Source: Arthrobacter sp. CJ23 (GTDB lineage: Bacteria; Actinomycetota; Actinomycetes; Actinomycetales; Micrococcaceae). Taken from it: DNA of 64,000 nt. The first letter of the stretch is position 1. Each line of letters opens with the position of its first letter. Under the pieces are notes generated by a model that saw only the letters and a program-made list of their open reading frames with translations, was not told where the DNA came from and did no database searches. Of this stretch, positions 8,648 through 17,600 are shown in pieces. A program made the translations under genes and the position numbers. Location of the stretch: assembly GCF_024741795.1 (NCBI RefSeq), contig NZ_CP102950.1, forward strand, positions 1,364,001 to 1,428,000, in the 5' to 3' direction.

Positions 8648-10114
8648 ATGGCTACTGCAAATGTGCAAAGCGGAACGTCTAGACCGACCCCGCTCCCGCC
8701 TTTGACTGACGGGCCGCACCGCAAGCGTCTTGGCCTGGTGGCCCTGGTCGCCACGTTCGGCGGCCTGCTGTTCGGCTATGACACCGGTGTCATCAACGGT
8801 GCGCTGCGGCCGATGACCGCTGAACTGGCCCTCACGCCGATCACCGAGGGAGTCGTGACCAGTTCCCTGCTCTTCGGCGCCGCCGCGGGCGCCGTGGGAG
8901 GCGGCCGCCTCTCCGACACCTGGGGGCGGCGCAAGACGATCATCCTCCTGGCCGTGCTGTTCCTCGCCGGCGCCCTGGCCTGCGTGTTCGCGCCGGGGTT
9001 CGAGGTCATGGTCCTCGGCCGGATCATCCTCGGCCTGGCCGTCGGCGGTGCCTCCTCGGTGGTCCCGGTGTACCTCGCCGAGCTTGCCCCCTACGAGATC
9101 CGCGGCTCCCTGGCGGGCCGCAACGAGCTGATGATCGTGGTCGGCCAGCTCGCGGCGTTCGTCGTCAACGCCGTGATCGGCAATGTCTGGGGCGAACACC
9201 CCGGGGTGTGGCGGATCATGCTCGCCGTCGCCGCGCTGCCGGCCATTGCCCTGTTCCTGGGCATGCTGCGGATGCCCGAGTCCCCTCGCTGGCTCATCTC
9301 CCGGCGCCGCACCCAGGAAGCCCTGGAGGTGCTCTCCACGATCCGTTCGCCCGAGCGCGCCGCCGCGGAAATGGCCGACGTCAAGCACCTCGCCGACGAG
9401 GAAGAGCAGATGAACCTCTCCGGCTGGGGCGCGCTGAAGAACAAGTGGATCCTGCGCATCCTGCTCGTCGGGATCGGCCTGGGCGTTGCCCAGCAGCTCA
9501 CCGGCATCAACTCGATCATGTACTACGGCCAGTCCGTGCTCATCGAGGCAGGCTTCGACTCCGGCGCCGCGCTCATCGCCAACGTCGCCCCGGGCGTCAT
9601 CGCCGTCGTCGGCGGCGTCATCGGGCTCTCCCTGATGCAGCGCATCAACCGCCGCACCACCCTGATCACCGGCTTCATCCTGACCACGGCCTGCCACTTC
9701 CTCATCGGCATCGCCTCGATCGCCCTGCCGGTGGGGGACCCGGCCCGGCCGTTCGTGATCCTCGCCCTGGTGGTCGCCTTCGTGGGCTCGATGCAGACCT
9801 TTCTCAACATCGCGGTCTGGGTGATGCTCTCGGAGATCTTCCCGCTGCACATCCGCGGCTTCGCGATCGGCGTCTCCATCTTCTGCCTCTGGATCGCCAA
9901 CGCCTTCCTCGGCCTGTTCTTCCCGTCCCTGGTGGCCGCGGTCGGCATCACCGGGACGTTCTTCCTGTTCGGCGCCGTCGGCATCCTGGCGCTGGTCTTC
10001 ATCTACACCCAGGTCCCGGAAACCCGCGGCCGCACCCTCGAAGCCCTCGAAGAGGACGTCACCACAGGGGCCATCTACATCGTCCACAAGAAACAGGCAA
10101 CCACCGGGCACTGA
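8648..10114 (+). CDS. MFS sugar/polyol:H+ symporter
   Basis: A 488-residue, 12-helix transporter of the sugar porter family. Signature motifs are FGYDTGVINGAL in helix 1, GRLSDTWGRRK between helices 2 and 3, PESPRWL after helix 6, QQLTGINSIMYYG in helix 7 and PETRGRTLE at the C-terminal end. These place it with IolT/XylE/GalP-type proton symporters for myo-inositol or hexoses/pentoses. The strong AAAGGAG sits 5 nt before the ATG. Its only neighbour in the unit is the divergent LacI regulator, so the substrate probably also serves as inducer. Inositol is a common substrate for such pairs in Arthrobacter, but I cannot prove it here. Confidence 0.9.
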   Translation: MATANVQSGTSRPTPLPPLTDGPHRKRLGLVALVATFGGLLFGYDTGVINGALRPMTAELALTPITEGVVTSSLLFGAAAGAVGGGRLSDTWGRRKTIILLAVLFLAGALACVFAPGFEVMVLGRIILGLAVGGASSVVPVYLAELAPYEIRGSLAGRNELMIVVGQLAAFVVNAVIGNVWGEHPGVWRIMLAVAALPAIALFLGMLRMPESPRWLISRRRTQEALEVLSTIRSPERAAAEMADVKHLADEEEQMNLSGWGALKNKWILRILLVGIGLGVAQQLTGINSIMYYGQSVLIEAGFDSGAALIANVAPGVIAVVGGVIGLSLMQRINRRTTLITGFILTTACHFLIGIASIALPVGDPARPFVILALVVAFVGSMQTFLNIAVWVMLSEIFPLHIRGFAIGVSIFCLWIANAFLGLFFPSLVAAVGITGTFFLFGAVGILALVFIYTQVPETRGRTLEALEEDVTTGAIYIVHKKQATTGH

Positions 10115-10160
10115 TCCAGGGCACCCCCCACCACGCAGCCCGGCAGGCACCAAACAGCAG

Positions 10161-10193
10161 AGAACGACGGCGGGAAGTTCCCGCCGTCGTTCT
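10161..10193. terminator. Bidirectional hairpin terminator
   Basis: A perfect 16-bp inverted repeat (arms 10161-10176 and 10178-10193, one base between them) lies between the transporter and the convergent nnaR gene. It can serve both strands. No long T-run follows, as is common in high-GC actinobacteria. Confidence 0.85.
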
Positions 10194-10208
10194 CTTGCGT
10201 CAAAGCAG

Positions 10209-11366
10209 TTAGACGCGGAGCCGGTACCCGCGCTTCACCACGGTTTCGACGAGCTTGCCGTCCGGCAGGGCAGAACGCAGCCTGCTGACGGTCATGTCCA
10301 GGGCATGGACGGAACCGCGGAGCTCCAGCAGATCGGACAACGACTCGCGGGACAGCACGGCACCGCCGGCTCCGAGGAGTGCGCGCAGCAGGAGCAACGG
10401 GGCCGGTGCCAGCTCCACCACTTCGCCGTCGATCCGCAGGCAGCGGCCGCGCAGTTCGATGTGGCCGGTGCTGGTCTCCAGCCGGCGCACGTGGTTCAGG
10501 GCGAGGTGTTCGGTGACGAGGCGGATGAGGGCACCCATCCGGAACCGTTCCGGGATCAGGGGCGAGAGGCCGGCGTCGATGAGCGGCTGCGCCGTCACGG
10601 GACCGACGGCGGCAACCGTCACGGGGCCCTGCAGGCTTTCGATCAGCTGCTTGTAGAGGCCCATTTCATGGGCCGTGCTCCAGACGGCGTCCACCGCGGG
10701 GGCACTGGTGAAGGTGAGCACATCCAGGTTGCCGCTGCAGGCGGCCTCGATCAGGCGCGGCAGCTTGTCCGCGCCGTCGGGCTTGACCCAGCGGTACGGG
10801 GTCACGGTCAGGACCGTGGCGCCGGACATGCGCAGCCGCTCCAGCTGGCGCACATCGGTGTAGCCGTGCAGCTGCACGGCGACGGTCTTGCCGCGGACGC
10901 CTTCGGCGAGCAGCATGTCCACCAGGGTGGCGGTGGTTTCGTCACTGCTGATCCCGACGTCGGCCAGGCCGGCCGCGCGGACCGCGCCGCGGGCCTTGGG
11001 TCCCCTGACGAACATCCGGCAGGCGGACAGCGTTTCGAGCAGCTGTTCGCCGATGCCGAAGGAGTCCGCAGCTTCGCACCAGCGGCGCATCCCGTAGGCG
11101 GTGGTGGCGATGCAGATGTCCGGGCGGGCGTCGATGATGGCACGTGTGTCCTGGATGAGTGACTCGTCCTCCTGGACCGGCGCGATCTTCAGCGCAGGGG
11201 CGTGCAGCACCGTGGCGCCGCGGCGCTCGAGGGCCTCGATGAGGTCCCGTGAGCGGCGGTGCGAGGTGACGCCGATGCGGAAGCCGTCCAGGGGTGCGTC
11301 GGACGGATCCGGCAGCCCGACGGGGTTGACGGTCTCGAGCGGTTCAAGGGTGTTCAGTGCACTCAT
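10209..11366 (-). CDS. nnaR: NnaR-like regulator: HemD domain fused to winged helix
   Basis: A 385-residue protein. Residues about 30-270 match uroporphyrinogen-III synthase (HemD), including the GVTSHRRS start of the fold and the FTSAPAV stretch. The last 95 residues form an OmpR/PhoB-type winged helix with LDMTVSRLRSAL and the terminal VKRGYRLRV. This architecture is that of NnaR, described in Streptomyces and mycobacteria as a nitrate/nitrite-assimilation activator working with GlnR. It lies 10 nt downstream of cobA and in line with nirB, fitting that role. The start at 11366 has an AAGGAA site. Whether the HemD part still makes uroporphyrinogen III is unknown. Confidence 0.85.
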   Translation of the reverse strand: MSALNTLEPLETVNPVGLPDPSDAPLDGFRIGVTSHRRSRDLIEALERRGATVLHAPALKIAPVQEDESLIQDTRAIIDARPDICIATTAYGMRRWCEAADSFGIGEQLLETLSACRMFVRGPKARGAVRAAGLADVGISSDETTATLVDMLLAEGVRGKTVAVQLHGYTDVRQLERLRMSGATVLTVTPYRWVKPDGADKLPRLIEAACSGNLDVLTFTSAPAVDAVWSTAHEMGLYKQLIESLQGPVTVAAVGPVTAQPLIDAGLSPLIPERFRMGALIRLVTEHLALNHVRRLETSTGHIELRGRCLRIDGEVVELAPAPLLLLRALLGAGGAVLSRESLSDLLELRGSVHALDMTVSRLRSALPDGKLVETVVKRGYRLRV

Positions 11367-11376
11367 GGGGTTTCCT

Positions 11377-12411
11377 TCAGGCTTCAAGAAGCGAAGCCGC
11401 GAGCCGGCTCAGTTCAGCGGAGGCACCGGCATGATTACGGTTGGCTTCAGCCACCCGGACCACCTCGCCGATGACCAGGACGGCCGGGTTGCTGCAGCCG
11501 GAGGCTGCAGTTTCGATGGTGCCGAGCTCGGCAATAGTGGTGCGCTGGCCGGGGCAGTAGCCGCGTTCGACCACGGCCATCGGCATGTCTGCCTTCATGC
11601 CGGCGCGGCGCAGGCCGGCCGCCAGCTGGGGCAGGGTTCCGATGCCCATGAGCACCACGATGGTGCCGCCGAGGCCGGCCAGGTGGGTGTGTTCCTTCTC
11701 CGTGAGCGGCGCGTGGCCGGAGACCACGGTGAACATGTGGCTGACCTCGCGGTGCGTGACGGGGATGCCTGCCGCCGCCGGAACGGAGATGGCACTGGTG
11801 ACGCCGGAGATCACGCGGACGGGGACGCCGGCGGCCACGCAGGCCGCCACTTCCTCGCCGCCGCGGCCGAAGACGTAGGGATCGCCGCCCTTGAGCCGGA
11901 CCACGTTCTTGCCGGCCAGGGCACTGTCCACCATGAGCTGTTCGATGTCGCGCTGGCCCACCTTGTGGTGGCCCGGCTTCTTTCCGACGTCCACCAGTTC
12001 CGCCGAGCTCAGGGATGCCAGCAGCTGGTAGGGGGCCAGCCGGTCGTAGAACACGACGTCGGCATCCCGCAGGGCATTGACGGCACCCACGGTGAGCAGA
12101 TCCAGGGCGCCGGGCCCGCCGCCCACCAGGGTGACGTGTCCTTCGGGTCCCGGTGCCGGTTCGGTGCAGACGGGGATTCCGGCCTCGCGGCAGCGCTCCA
12201 GCAGCGGTTCCCAGCCGGCTTCGCCGTCGTCCACTGCCGCCACCAGGAACGGCCGCTCGGGGAGGTGGCCGTCGCCCGGGGCGCCGTCCGGGGTGCTCAG
12301 GCGGTAGACCACGGCGCCGGCGGCCTCGTAGCGGCGGACGGCCTGGCGGGCTGCCATGGCCGAACCGGTGACCAGGACTTCGCGGCCGGTGAGATCGATG
12401 GTGAGCTGCAT
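11377..12411 (-). CDS. cobA: Uroporphyrinogen-III C-methyltransferase
   Basis: A 344-residue SAM-dependent methyltransferase that makes precorrin-2, the precursor of siroheme needed by NirB next door. The SUMT domain starts near residue 95 with VTLVGGGPGALDLLT and contains the GGDPYVFGRGGEE motif near 190 and SVPAAAGIPVTHR. The first 90 residues resemble a shortened Rossmann domain of siroheme synthase (CysG/Met8), with a possible nucleotide loop VLVTGSAMAA, but they look too short to be a full dehydrogenase/chelatase. The start at 12411 has AGGGG upstream and lies 8 nt after the nirB stop, so the genes share a transcript. Annotations of this family also use sumT or cysG. Confidence 0.9.
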   Translation of the reverse strand: MQLTIDLTGREVLVTGSAMAARQAVRRYEAAGAVVYRLSTPDGAPGDGHLPERPFLVAAVDDGEAGWEPLLERCREAGIPVCTEPAPGPEGHVTLVGGGPGALDLLTVGAVNALRDADVVFYDRLAPYQLLASLSSAELVDVGKKPGHHKVGQRDIEQLMVDSALAGKNVVRLKGGDPYVFGRGGEEVAACVAAGVPVRVISGVTSAISVPAAAGIPVTHREVSHMFTVVSGHAPLTEKEHTHLAGLGGTIVVLMGIGTLPQLAAGLRRAGMKADMPMAVVERGYCPGQRTTIAELGTIETAASGCSNPAVLVIGEVVRVAEANRNHAGASAELSRLAASLLEA

Positions 12412-12419
12412 GGTGGCCC

Positions 12420-15050
12420 CTAGTTCTCTACGCCGGCCGCACTGCGGACCGGGATGGTGGAGGCGATGAGCACGCCGCCCTTTTCCTCGTTGGTCGCCGG
12501 GCGCATCTGGCCGCGCTCGTCGGAAACGAAGGTGATGGAGTCGTCCTTCTGGTCGGGTGCGTTGACGAAGGAACGGAAGCGGCGCAGGCGCTCGGGGTCC
12601 TTCAGGGTGTCCGCCCATTCGTCCACGTAGGTGTCCACGTGCTTGGCCATGGCGGCTTCGAGTTCCTCGGCGATGCCCAGGGTGTCCTTGACCACCACGT
12701 CCTCGACGTGCTTGATGCCGCCGTCGAGCTCTTCCTGCCAGCGCGCGGTGCGCTGCAGGCGGTCGGCGGTGCGGATGTAGTACATGAAGTACCGGTCGAT
12801 GTACTTGATCAGCGTCTCGTCGTCCAGGTCCTTGGCGAGGAGCTGGGCGTGGGCCGGGGTGGCACCGCCGTTGCCGCCGACGTACAGGTTCCAGCCGTCG
12901 GCCGTGGCGATCACGCCGACGTCCTTGCCGCGGGCCTCGGCGCACTCACGGGCACAGCCGGACACGCCCATCTTGAGCTTGTGCGGGCTGCGCAGGCCGC
13001 GGTAGCGCAGTTCCAGGGCGATGGCCATGGCCACCGAGTCCTGGACGCCGAAGCGGCACCAGGTGGAACCGACGCAGGACTTCACCGTGCGCAGGCTCTT
13101 GCCGTAGGCCTGGCCGGATTCGAAGCCGGCGTCTACCAGCTCCTTCCAGATCTCCGGCAGCTGCTCCAGCCGGGCACCGAACATGTCGATGCGCTGGCCG
13201 CCGGTGATCTTGGTGTAGAGGTTGTACTTCTCGGCGACGGCGGCGATGACGCCAAGGCCCTTGGGAGTGATCTCGCCGCCGGCGATGCGCGGGACCACCG
13301 AGTAGGTGCCGTCCTTCTGCATGTTGGCCAGGGCGCGGTCGTTGGTGTCCTGCAGGGTGCCGCGGCCGGCGTCCAGCACGTAGGCGCTGTTCTGGCTGGC
13401 CAGGATGTTGGCGATGGTGGGCTTGCAGATGTCGCAGCCGGCCCCGGTGCCGTACTTGGCCATGATCTCCTCGAAGGAGGTCAATTCCAGGACGCGGATG
13501 GCATCGAACAGTTCCTGGCGGGAGAGTTCGATGTGCTCGCACAGGGCCTTGGAGACCTCGACGCCGGACTTCTTGAGCTCGCCTTCCAGGAGCTTCTTGA
13601 GCATCGGCACGCAGGATCCACAGCTGGTTCCGGCGCGGGTGCAGCCCTTGAGCTCGCCGAGTTCCTGCACGGGGGCGTTGCCGTCGCAGGCACCGCAGCC
13701 GTTGACGGTGTCGCGGATGGTTCCGGCGGTTACGTTGTTGCAGGAGCACAGGATGGCATCGTCCGGGAGTTCGGTGTCCGGGGCGTCGCCGCCGCCGGCC
13801 GCCGTGAGGTAGGCGCCCGGTTCCGCGGACAGCTCGCGGCCCAGGAGCGGGCGCAGGCTCATGTAGGGCGATGCGTCGCCCACGAAGATGCCGCCCAGGA
13901 GGGTCTTGGCGTCGTCGGTGGTGACGATCTTCTGGTAGACACCGCGGGCGGGGTCCGCGTAGACGATTTCGAGGGAGTGTTCGGTCTTGGCGAAGGCGTC
14001 GCCGAAGCTGGCCACGTCCACGCCGGAGAGCTTGAGCTTGGTGGCGGTGTCGAAGCCGGGGAAGGTCGCTTCCCCGCCGTGGAGACGGTCCGCCACGATC
14101 TCGGCCATGGTGTTGGCCGGAGCCACGAGGCCCAGGCACATGCCTTCGAAGTTGGCGACCTCGCCGATGGCCCAGATGCCGGGGATCTCGGTGGCGCAGG
14201 AATCGTCGATGACCACACCGCCGCGGGGGCCGAGGCCGAACAGCTGATCTTCACCCTCTGCAGCGCGGAAGAGTTCGTCGCGCGGCTTCACGCCGATGGC
14301 CACGATCACAATGTCGGCGGCGATGGTGCGGCCGTCGGCCATGAGGACGCCGGTGACCTGGCCGTCGTCGTCCGTGACAACCTCGGACGGGAAGACGCCG
14401 CCGTGCACTTCGAAGCCCTTGGCTTCGATCAGGCGGCCCAGGGCCTGGCCTGCGCCCTCGTCCAGCTGGGTGTTCATGAGCCACGGCGAGCCGTTGATGA
14501 CGATGGGGGTGGCGCCGAGCTGTTCGGTGCCGGCCGCGGACTCGAGGCCCAGGAGGCCGCCGCCGATGGTGACGGCGTTGACCTTGCGGCCCAGCTTTTC
14601 CGTCAGCTCGGCGATGGCCTTGTTGATGGCCCAGACGTCATCGAGCGTGCGGTAAACATGGGTGTGCTCGGCGCCCGGGATGGGAAGGCGGGCGGCGTCG
14701 GAACCGGTGGCGACCACCAGTTCGTCGTATTCGTAGCTGTTGCCGGCCGCGGTGGTGACCGTCTGGGAGACGGTGCAGATCTTCACGGCGCGCTCGCCGG
14801 TGCGCAGGTCCAGGGCTTCGTGATCCCACATGGACGCATTGCCCAGGGTGAGGTCCACGTCTGTTTCGGTGAGTGCCTTGCTCAGCGCCACGCGGTCGTA
14901 GGGAAGGTGTGCTTCCTCCGTCAGCACCGTGACCTGCCAGCCTTCGAGTCCACGGGTGTGCATGGCGTCAGCGAATCGGTGGGCAGCAGGGCCGCCTCCG
15001 GCGACAACGATGCGGCGCGGGTTCTCGATGCTTGAAGTGTGTCCGGTCAC
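12420..15050 (-). CDS. nirB: Assimilatory nitrite reductase [NAD(P)H] large subunit
   Basis: An 876-residue protein that reduces nitrite to ammonium with six electrons from NAD(P)H. Domains in order are an FAD/NAD pyridine-nucleotide oxidoreductase (VVAGGGPAAHRF near 15; GGGLLGLES near 165), a BFD-type [2Fe-2S] domain (CSCNN ... CGACD ... CTRAGTSCGSC, about 430-485) and the siroheme/[4Fe-4S] module with CVGSTWC and the GCARECAEA cluster (about 655-710). The start is GTG with AAAGG 7 nt upstream. It is followed by cobA and nnaR on the same strand. The small subunit nirD is divergent across a 279-bp regulatory region rather than directly downstream as is usual. Confidence 0.95.
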   Translation of the reverse strand: MTGHTSSIENPRRIVVAGGGPAAHRFADAMHTRGLEGWQVTVLTEEAHLPYDRVALSKALTETDVDLTLGNASMWDHEALDLRTGERAVKICTVSQTVTTAAGNSYEYDELVVATGSDAARLPIPGAEHTHVYRTLDDVWAINKAIAELTEKLGRKVNAVTIGGGLLGLESAAGTEQLGATPIVINGSPWLMNTQLDEGAGQALGRLIEAKGFEVHGGVFPSEVVTDDDGQVTGVLMADGRTIAADIVIVAIGVKPRDELFRAAEGEDQLFGLGPRGGVVIDDSCATEIPGIWAIGEVANFEGMCLGLVAPANTMAEIVADRLHGGEATFPGFDTATKLKLSGVDVASFGDAFAKTEHSLEIVYADPARGVYQKIVTTDDAKTLLGGIFVGDASPYMSLRPLLGRELSAEPGAYLTAAGGGDAPDTELPDDAILCSCNNVTAGTIRDTVNGCGACDGNAPVQELGELKGCTRAGTSCGSCVPMLKKLLEGELKKSGVEVSKALCEHIELSRQELFDAIRVLELTSFEEIMAKYGTGAGCDICKPTIANILASQNSAYVLDAGRGTLQDTNDRALANMQKDGTYSVVPRIAGGEITPKGLGVIAAVAEKYNLYTKITGGQRIDMFGARLEQLPEIWKELVDAGFESGQAYGKSLRTVKSCVGSTWCRFGVQDSVAMAIALELRYRGLRSPHKLKMGVSGCARECAEARGKDVGVIATADGWNLYVGGNGGATPAHAQLLAKDLDDETLIKYIDRYFMYYIRTADRLQRTARWQEELDGGIKHVEDVVVKDTLGIAEELEAAMAKHVDTYVDEWADTLKDPERLRRFRSFVNAPDQKDDSITFVSDERGQMRPATNEEKGGVLIASTIPVRSAAGVEN

Positions 15051-15070
15051 GGGTGGGCCTTTCGCAAGTT

Positions 15071-15092
15071 GTTGCAGAAGGAGCTCTGCAAC
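15071..15092 (-). promoter_or_regulatory. Inverted repeat just upstream of nirB
   Basis: Arms GTTGCAGA (15071-15078) and TCTGCAAC (15085-15092) enclose 6 nt, 21-42 nt before the nirB start. It could be a regulator site (for example for NnaR) or a leader hairpin. No published consensus is matched from memory. Confidence 0.45.
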
Positions 15093-15118
15093 TTATGGAT
15101 CCAGCCTAGGGAGCCGCA

Positions 15119-15156
15119 GTTTCGCTTCAGTTTCCCATTTGTTTCGTGGTCTTAAC
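15119..15156 (-). promoter_or_regulatory. GlnR-like operator array upstream of nirB
   Basis: Read on the minus strand, four 5-bp half-sites follow one another with exact 6-nt spacers: GTTAA, GAAAC, GAAAC, GAAAC. The GlnR consensus in actinobacteria is gTnAC-n6-GaAAC, repeated at 11-bp periodicity. The array lies 69-106 nt before the nirB start and could also serve nirD. The match is by eye. Confidence 0.6.
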
Positions 15157-15329
15157 TTCTGCATCACGATCACATTTCCGGGTCCGTGAGGTCTCTTTTA
15201 CGCCGCCGACACAATTGGGGAGCGCCGCTGAAACACCCGGGTTTTAGCGTGGAGCTGTGGCCGTAAGCGCGGCCCGGCCTGGGAAGTACGGCGGAAGCGC
15301 CGCACCCGGGCACTGCGAGAGGGGCTGAA

Positions 15330-15710
15330 ATGACCGTAATTCTGGACCGTGTTGAAGAGCGGCGTGACGAACAGGCCGAAGCAACCGCTGCCGGCTGGCA
15401 CCGGGTATGCCCGGTGGATGAGCTCGAGCTGGCCTGGGGCGAAGCCGCGTTGATCGAGGGCCGCCAGGTGGCGTTGTTCCGCACCGCCCCGGACGAGGTG
15501 TACGCCGTGGCTCAGCAGGACCCGGCCACCCTGGCCAACGTGATGGCGCGCGGCATCATCGGTTCCCGCGGGGACCGGCCCACCATCGCTTCGCCGCTGC
15601 ACAAGGAGGTCTACGACCTCCTGACGGGCGAATGCTTCACCAACCCCGAACTGGCCCTGGCCACCTTCAACACCCGCCTGGTTGACGGGTACCTCGAAGT
15701 CGAACTCTAA
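15330..15710 (+). CDS. nirD: Assimilatory nitrite reductase small subunit
   Basis: A 126-residue Rieske-like small subunit of NAD(P)H nitrite reductase. The family fold is visible through WHRVCPVDEL near 23, VALFRT near 47, then SPLHKEVYDLLTGECF and the ending VDGYLEVEL. As in most NirD proteins, the Rieske cysteines and histidines are absent, so it is thought to be structural. GAGAGGGG precedes the ATG. It is transcribed away from nirB, so the two subunits need separate promoters from the same intergenic region; the GlnR-like sites lie nearer nirB. It is convergent with the mutase gene 27 nt further on, with no obvious terminator between. Confidence 0.93.
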   Translation: MTVILDRVEERRDEQAEATAAGWHRVCPVDELELAWGEAALIEGRQVALFRTAPDEVYAVAQQDPATLANVMARGIIGSRGDRPTIASPLHKEVYDLLTGECFTNPELALATFNTRLVDGYLEVEL

Positions 15711-15737
15711 GCCGTACCTCAGCCGCGCCCGGCGCTG

Positions 15738-17501
15738 CTAGAGGCCGAGCGCTTCGCGGACGTCGTCCAGGACGTGGTCCAGTGCAGCGCGGGCCGTCTG
15801 GCGGGCCTGGGGCAGTTCGGCCGCGGAGCCCACGGCCTGGATGACCTCCAGGTAGCACTTGAGCTTGGGTTCGGTGCCGCTGGGGCGGATGATGACCCTG
15901 CTCTGGTCCCGGGTGATGTAGAGCAGCCCATCGGTGGGCGGTAGGTGCGCGCTGCCTTGGGCGAGGTCCGTGAAGGTCTCGACGGCGGAGCCGCCGAACG
16001 CTTCGGGAGGGCTCACCCGCAGCCGGTTCATCATGGCATCCAGCAGGCCCAGGTCGGCCACCCTGATGCTGAGCTGGTCGCTCGCATGCAGCCCGTGCAC
16101 CAGGTACAGCTCGTCCAGGGTGTCGAAGATGGTCTTGCCTTCGGCCTTGGCCGCGGCAGCAAGTTCGGCGATCAGGACGGCAGCGGAAATGCCGTCCTTG
16201 TCCCGCACCAGGGACGGAGCCACACAGTAGCCCAGGGCTTCCTCGTAGCCGTACATCAGTCCGGGAACCCGGGAAATCCATTTGAAGCCGGTGAGGGTTT
16301 CCTCGTGGGCGTAGCCTGCGGCGGACGCGATGCGCGCCAGCAGCCGCGAGGACACGATGGAGTTGGCGAACACGCCACCACCAGCGTCCCCGGCCGCGTG
16401 GGGTTGGTCTTCGTTGCGGGCGGCGAGCCGGGCCACCACGTGCGCCCCCAGGAGGGCGCCCACTTCGTCACCCCGCAGCATCCGCCACGCTCCGCTGTCC
16501 GGGTCCTTCGCCGCGACCGCCGCGCGGTCGGCGTCGGGGTCGTTGGCCAGCACGATGTCCGCGCCGGAGCGGTCCGCGGCGGCCAGGGCCAGATCGAGGG
16601 CTCCGGGTTCCTCGGGGTTCGGGAAGGCCACGGTGGGGAAGTCCGGGTCCGGGTAGGCCTGTTCCTCCACGAGCGTCACGTCCGTGAAACCGGCGGCGTT
16701 GAGCACGGCCACGGCCGTCGCCCCGCCCACGCCGTGCATGGGCGTGAGGATGATCTTCAGCTCCCGGGCCGGGAAATTCGCGGTGTCCGCGAGGCCGGAC
16801 ATGGCGGCTTGGTAGTCCGTGGCGATCGAGCCCGGCAGCACCGTCCAGCCATCGTTGGCCAGCGTGACCGTGTCGAGGGCTCCCACGGCGTCGATCTTCG
16901 CCGCGATCGCCGCGTCGTACGGGGCGACGATCTGCGCGCCGCGCCCGCTTTCCTCCACGGCGTGCCGGCCCAGGTAGACCTTGTAGCCGTTGTCCTGCGG
17001 CGGGTTGTGGCTGGCCGTGACCATCACGCCGCCGTCGCAGTCCAGGGCCCGCACCGCGTAGGCGAGCAGGGGCGTGGGCAGGGCCGCGGGCATCAGGAAC
17101 GTCTCGATCCCGGCAGCGGTGAAGATCGCCGCCGTTTCCAGCGCGAACACATCGGAGTTGTGCCGGGCATCGTAGCCGACGACGGCGCGCGGCCGGGCGC
17201 CCGGGGCCGCCGCAGCCACGGCGTCGTTCAGGAAAGCCGCCAGGCCGGCCGCCGCACGGCGGACCACCACGCGGTTCATCCGGTTGGGGCCCGGGCCCAG
17301 TGCCGCCCGGAGCCCGGCGGTGCCGAACTGCAGCGTTCCGCTGAAGCTGTCGGCCAGTTGCTGCCCCGCGGCAGGGTCGCCGGTGGCGGCCACATCGGCA
17401 AGTTCCTCAAGGGCAGCCGCGGTGCCCGGATCCGGGTCCTGGGAAGCCCACTCGCGGGCTTCGATGATCAGTTGCTCGAATTCGGCACCGTTCGACGTCA
17501 T
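15738..17501 (-). CDS. Phospho-sugar mutase (phosphoglucomutase/phosphomannomutase)
   Basis: A 587-residue alpha-D-phosphohexomutase of the long PgmB/ManB type. The catalytic phosphoserine loop is VTASHNPPQDNGYK near residue 145-158, the metal-binding loop is DPDADR near 320, the sugar-specificity region is GYEEALGYC near 400 and the phosphate-binding loop RPSGTEPKLKCY lies near 545. Length and motifs fit enzymes interconverting hexose 1- and 6-phosphates (phosphopentose activity is also known in this subgroup). No Shine-Dalgarno precedes the ATG. Instead TAGCTT lies 7 nt upstream, so the transcript may be almost leaderless. It is convergent with nirD. Confidence 0.9.
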   Translation of the reverse strand: MTSNGAEFEQLIIEAREWASQDPDPGTAAALEELADVAATGDPAAGQQLADSFSGTLQFGTAGLRAALGPGPNRMNRVVVRRAAAGLAAFLNDAVAAAAPGARPRAVVGYDARHNSDVFALETAAIFTAAGIETFLMPAALPTPLLAYAVRALDCDGGVMVTASHNPPQDNGYKVYLGRHAVEESGRGAQIVAPYDAAIAAKIDAVGALDTVTLANDGWTVLPGSIATDYQAAMSGLADTANFPARELKIILTPMHGVGGATAVAVLNAAGFTDVTLVEEQAYPDPDFPTVAFPNPEEPGALDLALAAADRSGADIVLANDPDADRAAVAAKDPDSGAWRMLRGDEVGALLGAHVVARLAARNEDQPHAAGDAGGGVFANSIVSSRLLARIASAAGYAHEETLTGFKWISRVPGLMYGYEEALGYCVAPSLVRDKDGISAAVLIAELAAAAKAEGKTIFDTLDELYLVHGLHASDQLSIRVADLGLLDAMMNRLRVSPPEAFGGSAVETFTDLAQGSAHLPPTDGLLYITRDQSRVIIRPSGTEPKLKCYLEVIQAVGSAAELPQARQTARAALDHVLDDVREALGL

Positions 17502-17600
17502 AGGGATAAAGCTATCGTCAAAGCGGCCGGAAGCGCAGACCGTCCGTACATCGGACTGATTGCGGTCGTGTCCTTCCGGCCGCCTGATTCGTGCCCCGTG

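Noticed and set aside
10209..11366. Plain uroporphyrinogen-III synthase
   Set aside because: The fused winged helix and the nitrite-reductase context fit an NnaR-type regulator better than a housekeeping hemD.
12639..15035. A 798-codon plus-strand frame
   Set aside because: Antisense shadow of nirB; composition is Gly/Val/His-rich as expected for a reverse frame.
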